From Hoylesella loescheii DSM 19665 = JCM 12249 = ATCC 15930 (GTDB taxonomy: Bacteria; Bacteroidota; Bacteroidia; Bacteroidales; Bacteroidaceae): 64,000 nucleotides of DNA. The notes below the pieces were generated by a model, which searched no databases, was not told the origin of the DNA, and was given only the letters and a program-made list of their open reading frames with translations. The position numbers and the translations under genes were made by a program. The stretch lies in contig NZ_KB899218.1 of assembly GCF_000378085.1 (NCBI RefSeq), positions 1 through 64,000 of the forward strand, given 5' to 3'. Positions 7,888 to 16,654 of this stretch are shown piece after piece; the stretch's first letter is position 1, and the number at the start of each line of letters is the position of its first letter.

Positions 7888-8676
7888 ATGATGAAAAGAA
7901 AACATATCCTATTGGCCCTTGCTTTCGTGGCCTTTGCACCTGCCACAACGGTTTTTGCACAGAACGAACGCAACGAAAGCCTGATACAATCTGAGAAAAA
8001 CGGGTGGGAATACGAAGTGCGCGCTGGCGTTAACATAGGCGGCGCCAGTCCGATGCCACTGCCCAAGGAGATAAGGAAGATAAACAGTTACAGCCCGAAG
8101 TTTAACGGAAGTATCGCAGGTATGATGACCAAATGGCTGAATTGCAACCGAAACTTTGGCGTAACAGTCGGTCTACGACTTGAAGAGAAGGGCATGCAGA
8201 CCGGCGCCACAGTGAAAAACTATGGCATGGAGATTATAGACGGCGGGCAGCGCGTGGCCGGAAACTGGACGGGCAACGTGAACACGGTGTACAAGAGTTC
8301 GTTCGTTACACTGCCCGTGCTAGGTGCATACAAGCTGGGCGACAGCTGGAAGTTGCGCGCAGGCCTGTATGTATCGTATAGAATGGATGGTGAATTCTCG
8401 GGTTTCGTTAGCGAAGGCTATCTGCGTAGTGGGTCGCCCGTGGGCGAAAAGGTTAGTTTCACCGACGGAAAGACAGCTGCCTACAACTTCTCTACCGACC
8501 TTCGACGCTGGCTTTGGGGCTTTCAGATGGGCGGTTCGTGGCGTGCTTTCAAGCATTTCACGGTTAATGCCGACCTCACCTACGGCTTTAACAACATCTT
8601 CGAAAGCGATTTCCACACCATTACCTTTACCATGCACCCCATATATATGAATGTTGGGTTTGGCTATATCTTCTAA
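7888..8676 (+). CDS. PorT-like outer-membrane beta-barrel protein
   Basis: A 262-residue exported protein. Its signal peptide ends around VFAQ. The rest consists of alternating short strands rich in aromatic and Gly residues (VRAGVNIGG, FGVTVGLRLEEKG, WKLRAGLYVSYRM) and ends in an aromatic-flanked strand, MNVGFGYIF. This matches the small PorT-like outer-membrane barrels of Bacteroidota. It begins six bases after the PCMD lipoprotein gene, so both are co-transcribed and may act together at the surface. Its specific role is unknown. Confidence 0.75.
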   Translation: MMKRKHILLALAFVAFAPATTVFAQNERNESLIQSEKNGWEYEVRAGVNIGGASPMPLPKEIRKINSYSPKFNGSIAGMMTKWLNCNRNFGVTVGLRLEEKGMQTGATVKNYGMEIIDGGQRVAGNWTGNVNTVYKSSFVTLPVLGAYKLGDSWKLRAGLYVSYRMDGEFSGFVSEGYLRSGSPVGEKVSFTDGKTAAYNFSTDLRRWLWGFQMGGSWRAFKHFTVNADLTYGFNNIFESDFHTITFTMHPIYMNVGFGYIF

Positions 8677-8723
8677 TTTTGCCCATAACAAAAAGTCATA
8701 CAAGCAGGATTAAGTCTGCAAGC

Positions 8724-8758
8724 AAAAGCCGTCACGATGATTATTCGTGGCGGCTTTT
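8724..8758 (+). terminator. Bidirectional hairpin terminator
   Basis: AAAAGCCGTCACGA and TCGTGGCGGCTTTT form a 14-bp stem with one G-U pair and a 7-base loop. It lies between the convergent genes ending at 8676 and 8787 and carries short T-runs on both sides. Confidence 0.75.
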
Positions 8759-8786
8759 ACGTTGTTGCCCACTTAACTGGGCCACG

Positions 8787-9080
8787 TTATGCGCTTTTAA
8801 GCATTTCAGATAACGCTAGTATAAGCAGCGAAAGTCCAATCAAAGACGAGAGAGCGATTAACCCAACAACAACCATAGCGGCTGTCCAATCGCGCATTCG
8901 AACCGCATTGATCAGATAATACAATTGCACCAATAATGCAACACAGGCACAACCGACAAACCCCACGGGTAACCAATCGGGGCAATCGCATTTCATGGTC
9001 TCTCCTGCAATGAAGCAAAAAACGATCGTAAAAAGCACAGACAGAAGGTATAACCATGAATATTCTTTAAATACACGCAT
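8787..9080 (-). CDS. Small membrane protein, function unknown
   Basis: A 97-residue hydrophobic protein with three likely membrane helices (about residues 8-27, 38-58 and 67-92). A short loop between the first two contains CDCPDW. I do not recognise a family. It resembles the 105-residue protein at 44834-45151 in size and hydrophobicity, but not clearly in sequence. It converges on the outer-membrane barrel gene and lies 78 bases upstream of the next gene's end. It could equally be a small signalling or accessory membrane protein. Confidence 0.55.
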   Translation of the reverse strand: MRVFKEYSWLYLLSVLFTIVFCFIAGETMKCDCPDWLPVGFVGCACVALLVQLYYLINAVRMRDWTAAMVVVGLIALSSLIGLSLLILALSEMLKSA

Positions 9081-9158
9081 AAAATAACCAACTCCTTCCT
9101 TATATAGTTCAATAAAAGATAAATTTACCCAGCATTCATTTACCTAGATTTTTCATCA

Positions 9159-12100
9159 CTATTCAAACTTAGTTCTCGACACTAACCGCAGGTCTGCCAG
9201 TACCACAGCCGTTTCTTCATCACCTTTTTCCGCATCCTTGGGCCGCCATGCCACGACAAACCGCACCTTTGCGCCATGCACATCATAGCCCTTTCCGCTC
9301 CACATCTGCAATGTTTGGCTCATACCTTTAGACAACATGGCCACAGGCTTGTGCCCATTGGGTGTGTACAGCACATTGTCCTCTACCAACAATTCATCGC
9401 CAGCACGCAACACCAACACATCTGCCTTGCGTTGTTTAAAGTAATCTAGATACACGTCTTTATGCGACAATTGCAGCACGACCTCATCGGGCATGACGTA
9501 ATCTTTGGTGTCTGAAGTGTGCCTATCTGCAGTTAACCTATCGAAACAATTGCCGTTGGTGTGCACATACAACCTTTTCTTCGCCCGAGTTATGGCTACA
9601 TAATAACGGCGCAACAGTATGGATTCCTTCGGGTAACGCCCTGCCACAAGCAGATAAACGTTATCAAACTCCTTACCTTTAGCCTTGTGGATGGTACTAA
9701 CAACAACGTCTGCACGCGAGACATCACAAAAATCTTCCACAGCCGACTCGAATACAAACTCCTTAAAGTCGGTTGCATACTTCTCCCTGTTGGTTTGTTC
9801 AAAAACCTCTATGCATCGTTTCAAGTATGCAAGGCTTTCACTTCTCGCGTATGTCTCGTATGTTTTCTGTTTGGCCTCTTGCCAAATTTCATCGGGGATA
9901 ATGGCCGTTTGGCCACGTTTATCTAGCTTCCGCAAGAAATATCTGGTCTCCGCCATGTTCCAAAACCTAAATCCATCCAACGATTGTATCAGCTTTGCAT
10001 TTATGCCCTTACGTCTCAACAAAGCCAACATGATAACCGCCTCTTCATTTGTTTGGGTTAGCAAGCAGGTTGTTCCACCATCTTTACGTTGCACCAACTC
10101 TTCTGCCACAGGCTGGTAAAGGTATTTAGTCTGATGATGAACCACCTCCACCCAGCCATTTTCGTTACAGATGGCAGTGATTGGCGCTGTTTTCATTCGC
10201 CCAGGCATAGCTTTCACAAAATCATTGGCAAAGGTCACGAGGTGCATATCACTACGATAGTTCTCCGTCATCTCTATCAGTCTACTCCCCTCGACGTGTG
10301 TCAAGCGTTGCATGTATGCCGAATTAGAGCCTCTGAACTCGTAGATATTCTGGTCGTCATCGCCAACTGCAATCACACGCATGTCCTCGTTCTGCGCCAT
10401 TAAGGCCTCAACCAAGGCGAATTCGGCCTCTCCCATGTCCTGTGCCTCATCGATCACCAACACCGCCTTACCTATTTTATTGGGCTCAACCTCACCTTCG
10501 TTAATCATTTGGGCAGCTTTTCTCACCACATCTTTGGCGTCTTCTAGGTTGCCTATTCGACCAAGCAGATCGAAACAATAGGCATGAAAGGTTTTAATCT
10601 CAACAAAGTGGGCGGCATTACCCACCAACTTCATCAACCGTTGTTTAAACTCGGTGGCAGCTGCTCTCGAGAAAGTAAGCATCAACAGCTGTTCGTGTTT
10701 CACATCTTCAAGTAGCAATAGCGAGGCCAACTTGTGCACCAACACCCGCGTTTTTCCACTTCCAGGACCTGCCGCAACAACGATGCAACGTGTATCCTTA
10801 TCAGTTATGATTTGTTTTTGGCATGCCGACAGTTCGCCAAACAGCTCCTTATACTTCCTTGGGGTAAGGTTTCGCTGTATCTCGTTCACTCTTTCGCCCT
10901 TAAAATATTTAGAAACAAATCGGCGATAGTCCATTTGAAAATAGTCTTTAACAAACTGTTGCGCCGCATTGTAATCTTTCACCATCATATTTGCATACTC
11001 GCCCACGATATGTATCTGCTGTATTCGCTGGCGATAAAACTCATCAAGCACGCGATAGTCGTCTTTACTAAATCGCGCCCGGTTATCTTTCACGCGCTTA
11101 ATGTTCATGGCATTGTATATCACAAGAAACCCACCATCCAGCTTAAGTGCACCAATCTTAGCGAGATAGAGCAATGACTCTTCCACCTCTTCAAGCTGTA
11201 AGTCGGCAAACGAGCCAAAGAGTGACCCTCCTTGAGCCTTCATGTCGTTGAGCAAACTAACCACCGAGAATGTCACGGGCTTGTTTGGCGCATTTTCTGG
11301 ACCTGTTTTCTGCATCAACTTATACAGCCATTCCACCGCAAAGCGGCATATATGCAACCGCCTTTCAAAGCGTTTCATCAACACATCTGCCTCAACCATC
11401 CGGCGTAACTCCACATGATGCGCCGCATTTTCTTTCTTGCGCGTGTAGCCCTTGATGGTTAAGAAGTAGAGCAACGTGCGTATATCTTTCTCTTTTGCTT
11501 GGTCGATGCCGTGGTTCACGGCATTATCATTAAGCTGCTTATAGGTTGTAAGCAAGGGGTCGTGGGGCAATTGGGTAAGGATGTGGCGTTCTAGCTTGGC
11601 AAACTTGTCGAGCAGGGCATTCGACTTTCGTTCAGTTTCGCCACTGTCGTACAAGTAGGCAAGCATGTCTTTGGTGTCGGCTAGGATACCTTCTTGGCGC
11701 ATACGCCCCACCACCGACACGATTTCAGCCTTAGCTATACCTAGTGTGTCGGCCAAATAGTCTATTCGAGCTTCGCCTTCGGCATCCCTCGACTTCACCG
11801 TATTCTTCCTTGATATGAGCGATTTTATAACGCGCACGGCCTTTTCGGTTTCCTCTTCATCAAAGAGAATCGAGGCATCGATGCGCTTACGTGCCTCGTC
11901 CATATTACAAACAGTGATGCCAGTGGCATAAACATGTGGAACATTGTTTCCCCTAATCAGGAAACCAGCCTCTTCTAAGGCCGACAATGCAGTGCGCACA
12001 CGCGTCTCAACATCGCTCACCGAATCGTCCCAACCTGCCTGTCGGGCTATTTCCAAGGCCGAACAATTCACCCCCATGCGCATCCTAGTGAGATCTTTCA

Positions 12101-14051
12101 CAGCCTTCCACACCCGTTGTATCTCGTTAATGCTAAGCTTTGTTTGGTTCAGCATAATGAAATGCTTCTCCAAATCGCTATCGCTATACAGCACATAGCA
12201 TTTTGCGCTAAGGCTTGGATCACGTCCGGCGCGTCCTGCCTCTTGAACATAATTTTCCAACGAGTCGGATATGTTGTAGTGAACCACCAATCCCACGTCT
12301 TTCTTATCTACGCCCATACCAAATGCCGAGGTAGCAACAATGATGCGCACGCTATCGTTCATGAAGGCTTCTTGGTTGTTTGTCTTTTCGTCGGCCTCCA
12401 TCTTTCCGTTGAAAGGCAGTGCCTCGAAGCCATCGCGAGTAAGTCGTTGGGCCAGCTCTTTTGTGCGTTTGGTACGCGACACATACACAATAGCAGGACA
12501 CGTGCTTGCCGTCATCAGCGCGCGAAGCTTCAAATACTTGTCATTATCGTCTTCGGTGTGTATCACGCTGTACATCAGGTTCGTTCTTGTTGCTGATGAT
12601 GTGTACAGCCCCAGTTCTAAATCCATCGTCTGACGAAAGTAGTCGCAGATGTCTTGCACAACTTTTTGCTTGGCCGTTGCCGTGAAACACGATATAGGAA
12701 TAGGCTGCTGGTTCAGCCGTTGCTTTTGAAGCCAGCTCACAAACTTACCTATATAAAGATAATCCACCCTAAATTCTTGGCCCCACGACGACAAGCAATG
12801 AGCTTCGTCTATCACAAAGCGCACCACATGGCGCATGCACAATATGCGCTCAATGGTTTTAGAACGCAGCATCTCTGGCGAAATATACAGCAACGAGGCA
12901 TCGCCGTTCTGCACGCGCTCGATAGCCAAGGAGCGTTCTATGGGGTCGAGCAGGCCGTTTATGCTAACGGCGTCGGTTATTCCACGCTCGGCAAGATTGT
13001 CAACTTGGTCTTTCATGAGCGACTGCAAGGGCGAAATAATCACCGTTAGTCCATGTACAGCCGAACCGGCCATAAGTGCAGGTAACTGGAAGGTGAGCGA
13101 CTTGCCACCGCCTGTGGGGAAAATGGCCAACAACGATTGCCCTTTTACAGCAGCCTCAACGGCTTGTTGCTGTAGCGGTTCACCCTCGTAGGTGCGAAAT
13201 TCGTGATAACCAAAGTAGGTTTCAAGCCCCTTTACCGCATCCAGATGGGCGTTGCAATACTGGCAACCTTGCTTGCAAGGCGTGCTACGCAAAAGCTTCA
13301 TCACATGTTCCACCATTGGATAGGTGTACAACACCCATCCTGGCGTAACCGAACGCTGGTCGGTGGTGTCGATAAGCGCCAGTGCATAAGCCAGTTCGCA
13401 AGGATATTTAGCCGCGACGTCTGCCAAAGGGGCGTTACCGCAAATCTTTTCGGCATAGTGTTCGACTATTAGTTGGGGCACGTTGGTTTGCTTTGGCTCT
13501 GCGCCCACCATGCGTAAGAACCCTTCAAACTCACTTTGCCCCCACAACAACGAGGTAAACACACTGCGTTTGTGGCTTGGTAATGCCAGCCAATGGGCTA
13601 TTTCGTCGTCGAGTAACGCCTTAGCTTTCTCGCAATCATTAACAGGGTTGTTCAGTTCTTCCACTATTAGCTTGTCGTCTTTCACAAGCTTGTGGTATGG
13701 ACGTTCAGGGAAAAGCAACGGCGAAAGATAAAGCGTATCTACCAAATGCCACCGTTTAGCCTCTCCCTTGGTAAAGAGATATTTAGCATCGTGGTGCACA
13801 ATGTTATGCCCACAAACAAAATCAACATCGCCAAGAAAGCTTAACAACTCAGTTTTCGAGGCCCTATGGAAGATTGCCCCATCACTTCGCAACGCCCCAA
13901 TGTCGTGCACCTGATGGCTTTTCTCTCCCACTTCTGCATCCACAAAGGCATAACGCAGAGGGGTGTTGCTTTGTGGCACACCTTCACTCCCGATGATGTC
14001 TGCTGCATCCTCGTTGCGTTTTGCTCCCCAAAGTCTGTTCCATAATGCCAT
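9159..14051 (-). CDS. Exonuclease-like / RecQ helicase / UvrD helicase fusion protein
   Basis: A 1630-residue protein with three enzymatic parts. Residues about 32-160 look like a DnaQ-type 3'-5' exonuclease: FVDAE (36-40) carries the D-x-E pair, GHNIVHHDAKYL (81-92) the second motif, and NNPVNDC (134-140) the third, with Asn where His is usual. Residues about 280-700 are a RecQ-type superfamily 2 helicase: TGGGKS (313-318), DEAH (415-418), and QEAGRAGRDP (603-612). Residues about 1075-1500 are a UvrD/Rep-type superfamily 1 helicase: GPGSGKT (1095-1101), DEAQD (1201-1205), GDDDQNIYEFRG (1230-1241), TENYRSD (1262-1268), STIHKAKGKEFD (1452-1463) and YVAITRAKKRLYV (1484-1496). The RecQ zinc-binding cysteines after the helicase core are absent. 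A Cys cluster (259, 263, 266) precedes it. A role in DNA repair or defence is inferred from the domains only. Confidence 0.88.
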   Translation of the reverse strand: MALWNRLWGAKRNEDAADIIGSEGVPQSNTPLRYAFVDAEVGEKSHQVHDIGALRSDGAIFHRASKTELLSFLGDVDFVCGHNIVHHDAKYLFTKGEAKRWHLVDTLYLSPLLFPERPYHKLVKDDKLIVEELNNPVNDCEKAKALLDDEIAHWLALPSHKRSVFTSLLWGQSEFEGFLRMVGAEPKQTNVPQLIVEHYAEKICGNAPLADVAAKYPCELAYALALIDTTDQRSVTPGWVLYTYPMVEHVMKLLRSTPCKQGCQYCNAHLDAVKGLETYFGYHEFRTYEGEPLQQQAVEAAVKGQSLLAIFPTGGGKSLTFQLPALMAGSAVHGLTVIISPLQSLMKDQVDNLAERGITDAVSINGLLDPIERSLAIERVQNGDASLLYISPEMLRSKTIERILCMRHVVRFVIDEAHCLSSWGQEFRVDYLYIGKFVSWLQKQRLNQQPIPISCFTATAKQKVVQDICDYFRQTMDLELGLYTSSATRTNLMYSVIHTEDDNDKYLKLRALMTASTCPAIVYVSRTKRTKELAQRLTRDGFEALPFNGKMEADEKTNNQEAFMNDSVRIIVATSAFGMGVDKKDVGLVVHYNISDSLENYVQEAGRAGRDPSLSAKCYVLYSDSDLEKHFIMLNQTKLSINEIQRVWKAVKDLTRMRMGVNCSALEIARQAGWDDSVSDVETRVRTALSALEEAGFLIRGNNVPHVYATGITVCNMDEARKRIDASILFDEEETEKAVRVIKSLISRKNTVKSRDAEGEARIDYLADTLGIAKAEIVSVVGRMRQEGILADTKDMLAYLYDSGETERKSNALLDKFAKLERHILTQLPHDPLLTTYKQLNDNAVNHGIDQAKEKDIRTLLYFLTIKGYTRKKENAAHHVELRRMVEADVLMKRFERRLHICRFAVEWLYKLMQKTGPENAPNKPVTFSVVSLLNDMKAQGGSLFGSFADLQLEEVEESLLYLAKIGALKLDGGFLVIYNAMNIKRVKDNRARFSKDDYRVLDEFYRQRIQQIHIVGEYANMMVKDYNAAQQFVKDYFQMDYRRFVSKYFKGERVNEIQRNLTPRKYKELFGELSACQKQIITDKDTRCIVVAAGPGSGKTRVLVHKLASLLLLEDVKHEQLLMLTFSRAAATEFKQRLMKLVGNAAHFVEIKTFHAYCFDLLGRIGNLEDAKDVVRKAAQMINEGEVEPNKIGKAVLVIDEAQDMGEAEFALVEALMAQNEDMRVIAVGDDDQNIYEFRGSNSAYMQRLTHVEGSRLIEMTENYRSDMHLVTFANDFVKAMPGRMKTAPITAICNENGWVEVVHHQTKYLYQPVAEELVQRKDGGTTCLLTQTNEEAVIMLALLRRKGINAKLIQSLDGFRFWNMAETRYFLRKLDKRGQTAIIPDEIWQEAKQKTYETYARSESLAYLKRCIEVFEQTNREKYATDFKEFVFESAVEDFCDVSRADVVVSTIHKAKGKEFDNVYLLVAGRYPKESILLRRYYVAITRAKKRLYVHTNGNCFDRLTADRHTSDTKDYVMPDEVVLQLSHKDVYLDYFKQRKADVLVLRAGDELLVEDNVLYTPNGHKPVAMLSKGMSQTLQMWSGKGYDVHGAKVRFVVAWRPKDAEKGDEETAVVLADLRLVSRTKFE

Positions 14052-14158
14052 AAGTCAGTAAGATGGTAACGGTTTTGGCAGGCTATTGGTTGCCATTCGC
14101 TAGTCCCTGACACACAGGGATATGGCTAACCACACCTTTTCATTGCCATGCAGTAGGG

Positions 14159-14189
14159 CAAATTTACACATAATCACGATAATGGCCAA
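14159..14189 (-). promoter_or_regulatory. Promoter of the helicase fusion gene
   Basis: On the minus strand, TTGG (14186-14189), 19 bases, then TAAATTTG (14159-14166). This is a full consensus match, about 105 nt before the ATG. Confidence 0.7.
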
Positions 14190-14263
14190 CACATTTTAAG
14201 CATTTCTTTACATCTTTTCAACAAAAGATGATGGCCACAATCAGCATTACCACCTTTTTTTCC

Positions 14264-15388
14264 TCACACGAACCTCCGTTGCAGCCACCGCCTTACAGGC
14301 ACATCGTAGAATTTAAGGCATATCCAAGCCAGGGCAATGCTGGCAAATACGAGGGCTAGAACTGTGGGAATGGTTTCGCAGAAAGGCAGGTTGTTGCGCT
14401 TTGCATAGGCAAAACAGGTGTAGAGAAGGGGAAAATGAACGATGTAAAGAGGATAAGAGATGTCGCCAAGAAAGTTGCATACACGCGTAGAAAGGGCATC
14501 GGTGGTTTCACCCGATGCGCCCAGCCACACCACAAGCGGAAAAACCAACAGCACACAAAGGGCTTCGTAGATGCCGTTTGCCCACATCTGGCTTTCTCCG
14601 CCTAGGCGCGGAGCCACCGCAACAGCCACTATGAGCAGGGCACACCACCAAAAGGCACCCCGTATCTTGCACTTACGCGACACGCGCGAAAGCAACAAAC
14701 CTGCGGGGAAAGCAAACATCACGCGGAGCAATCCGCCCCAAAAACCGTAGTCGGCAAAGGTCCATCCCGCGCCCAAGGTGCCACTCCCGTTGGTTACGGC
14801 ATAACCAAAGAGCGCGCCTGCCATAGCAAACACCAATAGGGCGAGCCTACGCGTAGACAGTTTACGAATGGCCAACACGTAGAGCACGTTGGCTATATAC
14901 TCGAAAAACAACGACCACGTGGGACCGTTTAGGGGAAATATCTCGCCAAATCCACGCACCTCTACCCCACTCCATGCAGGCACTAGAAATATGTTTAACA
15001 ATGTGGCGAAGGCTAAAAGGGCCACCGGCACGTCAGACACCTTTAAGTAATCGGTGGCTTGCCCATAAAACAACAGTCCACCCAAAAGGGCACCTATCAC
15101 CACCATGGGATGCAGGCGGATAACCCTTCGCTTAACAAAGGCCATAATGCCCATGGTGTTTCGGCGGTCGTCGTAGGCATATCCGATAACGAAACCCGAC
15201 AGCATGAAGAAGAAATCGACAGCCAAATAGCCGTGATTGAAATAATGCGTGAGGCAGTTTGTGGCAAAATCTTCGCCTATATGATAACAAATCACCACGA
15301 GGGCAGCAACGCCACGCAATCCGTCTAGCAAGTGATAGTGCGGTTTGGTATCGGCAAAGGCTGCCGCAGAGGTATTGTTCGGGGTCAT
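14264..15388 (-). CDS. Acyltransferase family 3 membrane protein (OafA/YrhL type)
   Basis: A 374-residue integral membrane protein with about ten helices. The first segment contains HLLDGLRGVAALVVICYHI, whose D-LRG and H are typical of acyltransferase 3 enzymes, followed by FFFMLSGFVIGYAY and an RRVIRLHPM loop. The C-terminal half has LGDISYPLYIVHFPLL, also conserved. Such proteins move acyl groups (often acetyl) across the membrane onto surface sugars. The gene stands alone behind a TACCTTTG -7 element; the acceptor molecule is unknown. Confidence 0.88.
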   Translation of the reverse strand: MTPNNTSAAAFADTKPHYHLLDGLRGVAALVVICYHIGEDFATNCLTHYFNHGYLAVDFFFMLSGFVIGYAYDDRRNTMGIMAFVKRRVIRLHPMVVIGALLGGLLFYGQATDYLKVSDVPVALLAFATLLNIFLVPAWSGVEVRGFGEIFPLNGPTWSLFFEYIANVLYVLAIRKLSTRRLALLVFAMAGALFGYAVTNGSGTLGAGWTFADYGFWGGLLRVMFAFPAGLLLSRVSRKCKIRGAFWWCALLIVAVAVAPRLGGESQMWANGIYEALCVLLVFPLVVWLGASGETTDALSTRVCNFLGDISYPLYIVHFPLLYTCFAYAKRNNLPFCETIPTVLALVFASIALAWICLKFYDVPVRRWLQRRFV

Positions 15389-15419
15389 AGATGTGGTATG
15401 TATTGGGTTTTATGAGATG

Positions 15420-15427
15420 CAAAGGTA
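15420..15427 (-). promoter_or_regulatory. -7 element of the acyltransferase gene
   Basis: Minus-strand TACCTTTG, 32 bases before the ATG. The -33 region is pyrimidine-rich without a clear TTG. Confidence 0.5.
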
Positions 15428-15467
15428 AGAAAAAAAGGAGGAAAGGGCTAGGAGCTATCAACAAAAA

Positions 15468-15638
15468 AGCCTCGCACCCAACCCCTCTCCAAGGGAAAAT
15501 GGGAGTGATAAGCTTAGTCATTTCTTTCGTTTGCGGCTTTGCTTGGCTTGTCATAGCAGACGTAATCCCTATCCGCTTATTAAACAAACATCACATGCCA
15601 CTCCCTTCTCCTCATGGAAAGCGGTTGGGTGCGAGGCT
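15468..15638. repeat. 171-bp element with long inverted ends
   Basis: AGCCTCGCACCCAACC (15468-15483) is the exact complement of GGTTGGGTGCGAGGCT (15623-15638). The similarity continues inward, so about 40 bases at each end form an imperfect inverted repeat reaching GGGAGTG / CACTCCC. The outer sequence is a variant of the GCCTCACCCC hairpin seen elsewhere in this window. The interior of about 90 bp encodes nothing visible. It looks like a miniature element or two inverted copies of the hairpin repeat. Confidence 0.6.
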
Positions 15639-15672
15639 GACTTTGGACTGAATTAATGCCTGTTTCGAGGTA

Positions 15673-15721
15673 GGATAGACATATTACTATCCACAAGACT
15701 ATCCCTAAGACTATCCCATAA
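15673..15721 (+). promoter_or_regulatory. Three 12-bp direct repeats upstream of the DUF6078-like gene
   Basis: ACTATCC occurs at 15686, 15698 and 15710, exactly 12 bases apart, as ACTATCC followed by five variable bases. GGATAG at 15673-15678 faces the first copy in inverted orientation. The last copy ends ten bases before the -33 element, the usual place for an activator site. Confidence 0.5.
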
Positions 15722-15725
15722 ACTC

Positions 15726-15756
15726 TTGCATTCGGTCACAGCAAAATGTATCTTTG
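15726..15756 (+). promoter_or_regulatory. Promoter of the DUF6078-like gene
   Basis: TTGC (15726-15729), 19 bases, TATCTTTG (15749-15756). The start codon at 15776 gives a leader of about 15 nt. The earlier in-frame ATG at 15746 overlaps the -7 box and cannot be used from this promoter. Confidence 0.7.
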
Positions 15757-15775
15757 CAAACCAAACATCAATAAT

Positions 15776-16216
15776 ATGAATATCACTTATCAACAAATCC
15801 CAAACGGGTGGCCTGTTTGCTTCCTCAACGAATGCAAGTTTAAGGCTCAATGTCTGCGTTATTTGGCAGGCCAAACAGTTCCTAACGACGTGAAAACAAT
15901 CGAAACCGTGATGCCGGCCATGGTAAAACAAGATGCATGCACTATGTTCAGAAAGGTTGAAAAAGTACACGTGGCCCTTGGTTTTAGCAAGATTTTCAGA
16001 GACGTAAAAGCTTGTCACATAGCTAGAATGCGTGCAGAGATGGCCTATTACCTTGGCGGAAAGAGTACATTTTACCGCTACTTGCATGGCGAGCGTGCAC
16101 TATCGCCCGAACAACAAACGTGGATACGCGACCTCTTTCTCGATTATGGCTACAACGAAGAGGTAAATTTCGACGGCTATGAATATCGCTTTCGTTTTTA
16201 CGACGACTGCATTTAA
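15776..16216 (+). CDS. DUF6078-like small protein
   Basis: A 146-residue soluble protein. The N-terminal part has Cys at about 15, 20 and 26 (PVCFLNECKFKAQCLRYLAG) and Cys55, a pattern that could bind metal. The C-terminal part, LGGKSTFYRYLHGERALSPE, resembles a helix-turn-helix recognition region. It matches my memory of a Bacteroidota domain of unknown function (DUF6078), but I cannot confirm this by search. It has a strong promoter preceded by three phased repeats, so it is probably regulated. A role in transcription control is only a suggestion. Confidence 0.55.
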   Translation: MNITYQQIPNGWPVCFLNECKFKAQCLRYLAGQTVPNDVKTIETVMPAMVKQDACTMFRKVEKVHVALGFSKIFRDVKACHIARMRAEMAYYLGGKSTFYRYLHGERALSPEQQTWIRDLFLDYGYNEEVNFDGYEYRFRFYDDCI

Positions 16217-16487
16217 GCGGGAATTGGCAGGTTGCAAATTAATCAACAACCAAATTAAAGCATTGCAATTTTTCGCTTTGCGTTAAGCGTCTATTCCTGT
16301 TTCATCACCTCGAAACAGTTATCCACCTAAGCCCCTCAATGCCTTTTGGGCTTTATCTGGTTTCATTTTGTTTTCCCCTTGCAAAGGTATAGCGTGCTAT
16401 ACATCATAATAAAAAGCCTGTTAACTTGTTAATCCATTAACTTGCTAACCTGCAAACAAGGTGGAAGACATATTCAGATAAAGACCG

Positions 16488-16517
16488 AAAGCCCATTGAA
16501 GGGCTTTTATTTTTTTA
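16488..16517 (+). terminator. Intrinsic terminator
   Basis: AAAGCCC (16488-16494) pairs with GGGCTTT (16501-16507) across a 6-base loop, followed by a T-rich run to 16517. It probably ends the transcript of the DUF6078-like gene. Confidence 0.75.
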
Positions 16518-16573
16518 CCTATTACACCATCAGAATATAAAACACGGCTCGCTCCCAACCATCTGTACTCCCA

Positions 16574-16654
16574 TTCCCGACAAGATGGAACCTCATTCCA
16601 CATCATCTGGAACAATGTTCCATATCATCTGGAACACGATTCCATCTTAGCGAT
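16574..16654 (+). repeat. 22-bp phased palindrome array A
   Basis: TTCC begins at 16574, 16596, 16618 and 16640, exactly 22 bases apart. Three units are complete (TTCCM-N7-TGGAAC plus four bases), and the fourth runs into the tail ATCTTAGCGATAAC. The cores are GACAAGA, CATCATC and TATCATC. A more decayed unit may start at 16552. The array lies between convergent genes. It is one of four arrays in the window, all written in the same orientation. Confidence 0.85.

Noticed and set aside
15746..15775. Longer start for the DUF6078-like gene
   Set aside because: The ATG lies inside the promoter's -7 region, so it cannot be on the transcript from that promoter.
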